A stretch of 64,000 nt of DNA, taken from the NCBI RefSeq assembly GCF_018734325.1, contig NZ_CP073754.1, forward strand, positions 1,736,001 through 1,800,000, given 5' to 3'. Each line of letters starts with the position of its first letter. The first letter of the stretch is position 1. The translations under genes and the position numbers were made by a program. The notes beneath the pieces were generated by a model. That model ran no database searches and was not told the DNA's origin. It saw only the letters and a program-made list of their open reading frames with translations. The DNA comes from Methylomonas paludis. Lineage in GTDB: Bacteria > Pseudomonadota > Gammaproteobacteria > Methylococcales > Methylomonadaceae. Shown piece by piece: positions 62,529 to 64,000 of the stretch.

Positions 62529-62758
62529 AATCAAACGCTTTTATTTATAAGATGGGGTCTTGACGCAATAATTAGGCACTATGCTTCTTGGGCATTATCC
62601 AAGATTATACGGGTAAAGATGCGTAGCGCAAAATGCACTTAATTCCAATTGTCAATAAGCTATTAAAGGCCTTTACTGTGATCTTTATCCCGTTAGGCCC
62701 TTACAAAAAGCGATTTTGTGGTCCATATCCAAGCAACTGTAGCCACTGGCCCGGGTGT
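62529..62758. other. Gap before the MFS gene end
   Basis: About 230 bases with no gene and no recognisable terminator. It should contain the promoter of the collagen-like gene (minus strand); no clear boxes seen. Confidence 0.35.
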
Positions 62759-63976
62759 TTATTGCAATTGCCCAAGTTCCAATCGCCTCAGCTTTGGCGC
62801 CAGTTTTGCCGTTGCACCCACCACGATCAAGGTCATTGTGCCGCCAAAAATCACCGAAGGTACCAGCCCCATCAGACGTGCAGCGATGCCGGATTCAAAA
62901 GCACCCAACTCATTAGACGAGCCGATAAAGATGCCGCTGATCGCAGAAACCCTGCCGCGCATGGCATCCGGAGTGGCTAGTTGCAAGATAGTGCTGCGCA
63001 ACACCACGGATACACCGTCGAACACGCCTGACAATATCAAGAGTAAACCGGCAAGCCAAAAATTCACAGACAGGGCAAAGCAGATCATGCTAATACCAAA
63101 ACCGGCCACTGCCGCCAGCAACCACTTGCCGGTATGGCGGTGGATGGGATTACGGGCCATATACAGCCCGGTCATCACCGCACCAATGGCCGGAGCAGCG
63201 CGGAGTATGCCCAGTCCTTCCGGGCCGTAATGATAGACATCATGAATGAAAGCCGGCAGCAAAGACACGGCACCGCCAAACAGTACTGCAAACATGTCCA
63301 GAGATTGCGCGCCCAGGATGATTTGATTGCTGAATACAAACCGGAAACCCTGGCCGATACTGGTGGCGATGGATTCGCTGATCTCGGATTTGGGGATTTT
63401 AACGCGTATACTTAGCAATGCAGTGGCCGAACCTAAACATAAGCCAGCCGCCACACCATAGGCCGAGATTTTACCGGCCCAAGCAACCAGTATCCCGCCC
63501 AAGGCCGGCCCTACCACCAAGCCAAACTGAAATACTGAAGTGGCAAATCCCGCTGCTCTTGCATACCGGTCACGGGCTACCACTAAAGCAAACATGGCGC
63601 TGAAGGTGGGGCCAAAAAATGCTCTGGCCAGACCAGTCAAGCCAATAGAGCCATATATCCACCATAAAATATTATCGCCTAGCCAGCCTGCCGAGATGGC
63701 GGCCAGGGTCAGCGCATTACCAAACAGCAGCAGACAGGCCACTACGCCAAACAATCGGCGGGAATAATGATCTATCGCATACCCGGCAAACAAAGCTGAA
63801 CAGAAATAAGCAATCGCCTCGGTCAAACCGATCAGACCCAGGGCCAGTGTGTCATGAGTCAGTTCGTAGATGTGCCAGCCAACTACCGTAGCGATGATCT
63901 GGTAGGCCAATACTATCAGGATACGAAACGATAATAGCTTATAAAAGTTGCCATTCGAGTGGCCGGATATTTGCAT
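62759..63976 (-). CDS. MFS transporter (EntS/MFS_3-like exporter)
   Basis: A 405-residue major facilitator with about twelve helices: YQIIATVVGWHIYELTHDTL in TM1, GLTEAIAYFCSALFAGYAID between TM2 and TM3, then HYSRR (the loop 2-3 motif), RDRYARAAGFATSVFQFGLV and TPDAMRGRVSAISGIFIGSS. The arrangement resembles the enterobactin exporter EntS and related drug exporters. Substrate unknown; no siderophore genes are nearby. The complete gene lies inside the window, with only 24 bases beyond its start. Confidence 0.87.
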   Translation of the reverse strand: MQISGHSNGNFYKLLSFRILIVLAYQIIATVVGWHIYELTHDTLALGLIGLTEAIAYFCSALFAGYAIDHYSRRLFGVVACLLLFGNALTLAAISAGWLGDNILWWIYGSIGLTGLARAFFGPTFSAMFALVVARDRYARAAGFATSVFQFGLVVGPALGGILVAWAGKISAYGVAAGLCLGSATALLSIRVKIPKSEISESIATSIGQGFRFVFSNQIILGAQSLDMFAVLFGGAVSLLPAFIHDVYHYGPEGLGILRAAPAIGAVMTGLYMARNPIHRHTGKWLLAAVAGFGISMICFALSVNFWLAGLLLILSGVFDGVSVVLRSTILQLATPDAMRGRVSAISGIFIGSSNELGAFESGIAARLMGLVPSVIFGGTMTLIVVGATAKLAPKLRRLELGQLQ

Positions 63977-64000
63977 ATTTAAAGGTTAAATAAAACGGCA

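Overview
The window reads as chromosomal DNA of a gammaproteobacterium. The YbiT-type ABC-F protein, the CbpA/CbpM chaperone pair and the general gene style support this. The dense intergenic hairpin repeats and the PEP-CTERM/DUF1566-like fragments resemble Methylococcales (methanotroph) genomes, but no methane-oxidation gene is visible, so that assignment is only an inference. I saw no rRNA, tRNA, CRISPR array or phage genes.

Layout. 0.4-2.0 kb: two type II toxin-antitoxin modules; the first has a frameshifted RelE-like toxin. 2.3-10.7 kb: an organosulfur cluster behind a clear sigma-54 promoter, with an MsuE-type FMN reductase, SfnG dimethylsulfone monooxygenase, a degenerate acyl-CoA-synthetase-like protein and a complete HAAT-type (Liv) ABC importer. 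10.8-17.0 kb: a three-gene exported module of a WD40-caspase protein, a second caspase-like protein and a lipoprotein, bracketed by a duplicated 3' end of livF. 17.5-20.7 kb: cbpM, cbpA, ybiT. 20.8-28.6 kb: a carbonyl/electrophile-handling group (aldehyde dehydrogenase, tautomerase, zinc alcohol dehydrogenase with an amber stop, aldo/keto reductase, LysR, MATE pump, TetR); a shared operator-like sequence suggests that TetR controls part of it. 28.6-37.3 kb: a two-component system and a tripartite RND efflux pump, separated by a 196-bp tandem repeat array.

37.3-44.5 kb is a decayed accessory island: an AAA ATPase/subtilase pair of the IetAS type (known as an anti-phage/plasmid-conflict module) with an hsdS remnant attached, IS4 and IS66 wreckage, a toxin-antitoxin module with a frameshifted PIN toxin, and a 5'-truncated CDF transporter. 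44.5-57.6 kb is envelope-related: a Crp/Fnr regulator, small exported proteins, an OmpA-like protein and a 2909-residue cyclic beta-1,2-glucan synthase. 57.8-64 kb: ArsR/SDR pair, an IS1380-family element, a collagen-like DUF1566 protein and an MFS exporter.

The most unusual feature is a 283-bp element present four times (1089, 37353, 60589 and 62208). Three copies are identical and the fourth differs at one base. It has fixed ends, no evident terminal inverted repeats, no target duplication, no convincing protein, and a high density of predicted hairpins. Two copies sit inside genes (an IS1380 transposase and the signal-peptide coding region of a collagen-like protein) in the sense orientation, and removing the 283 bp restores each reading frame. 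It looks like a recently mobile, structured, non-autonomous element of a kind I cannot name.
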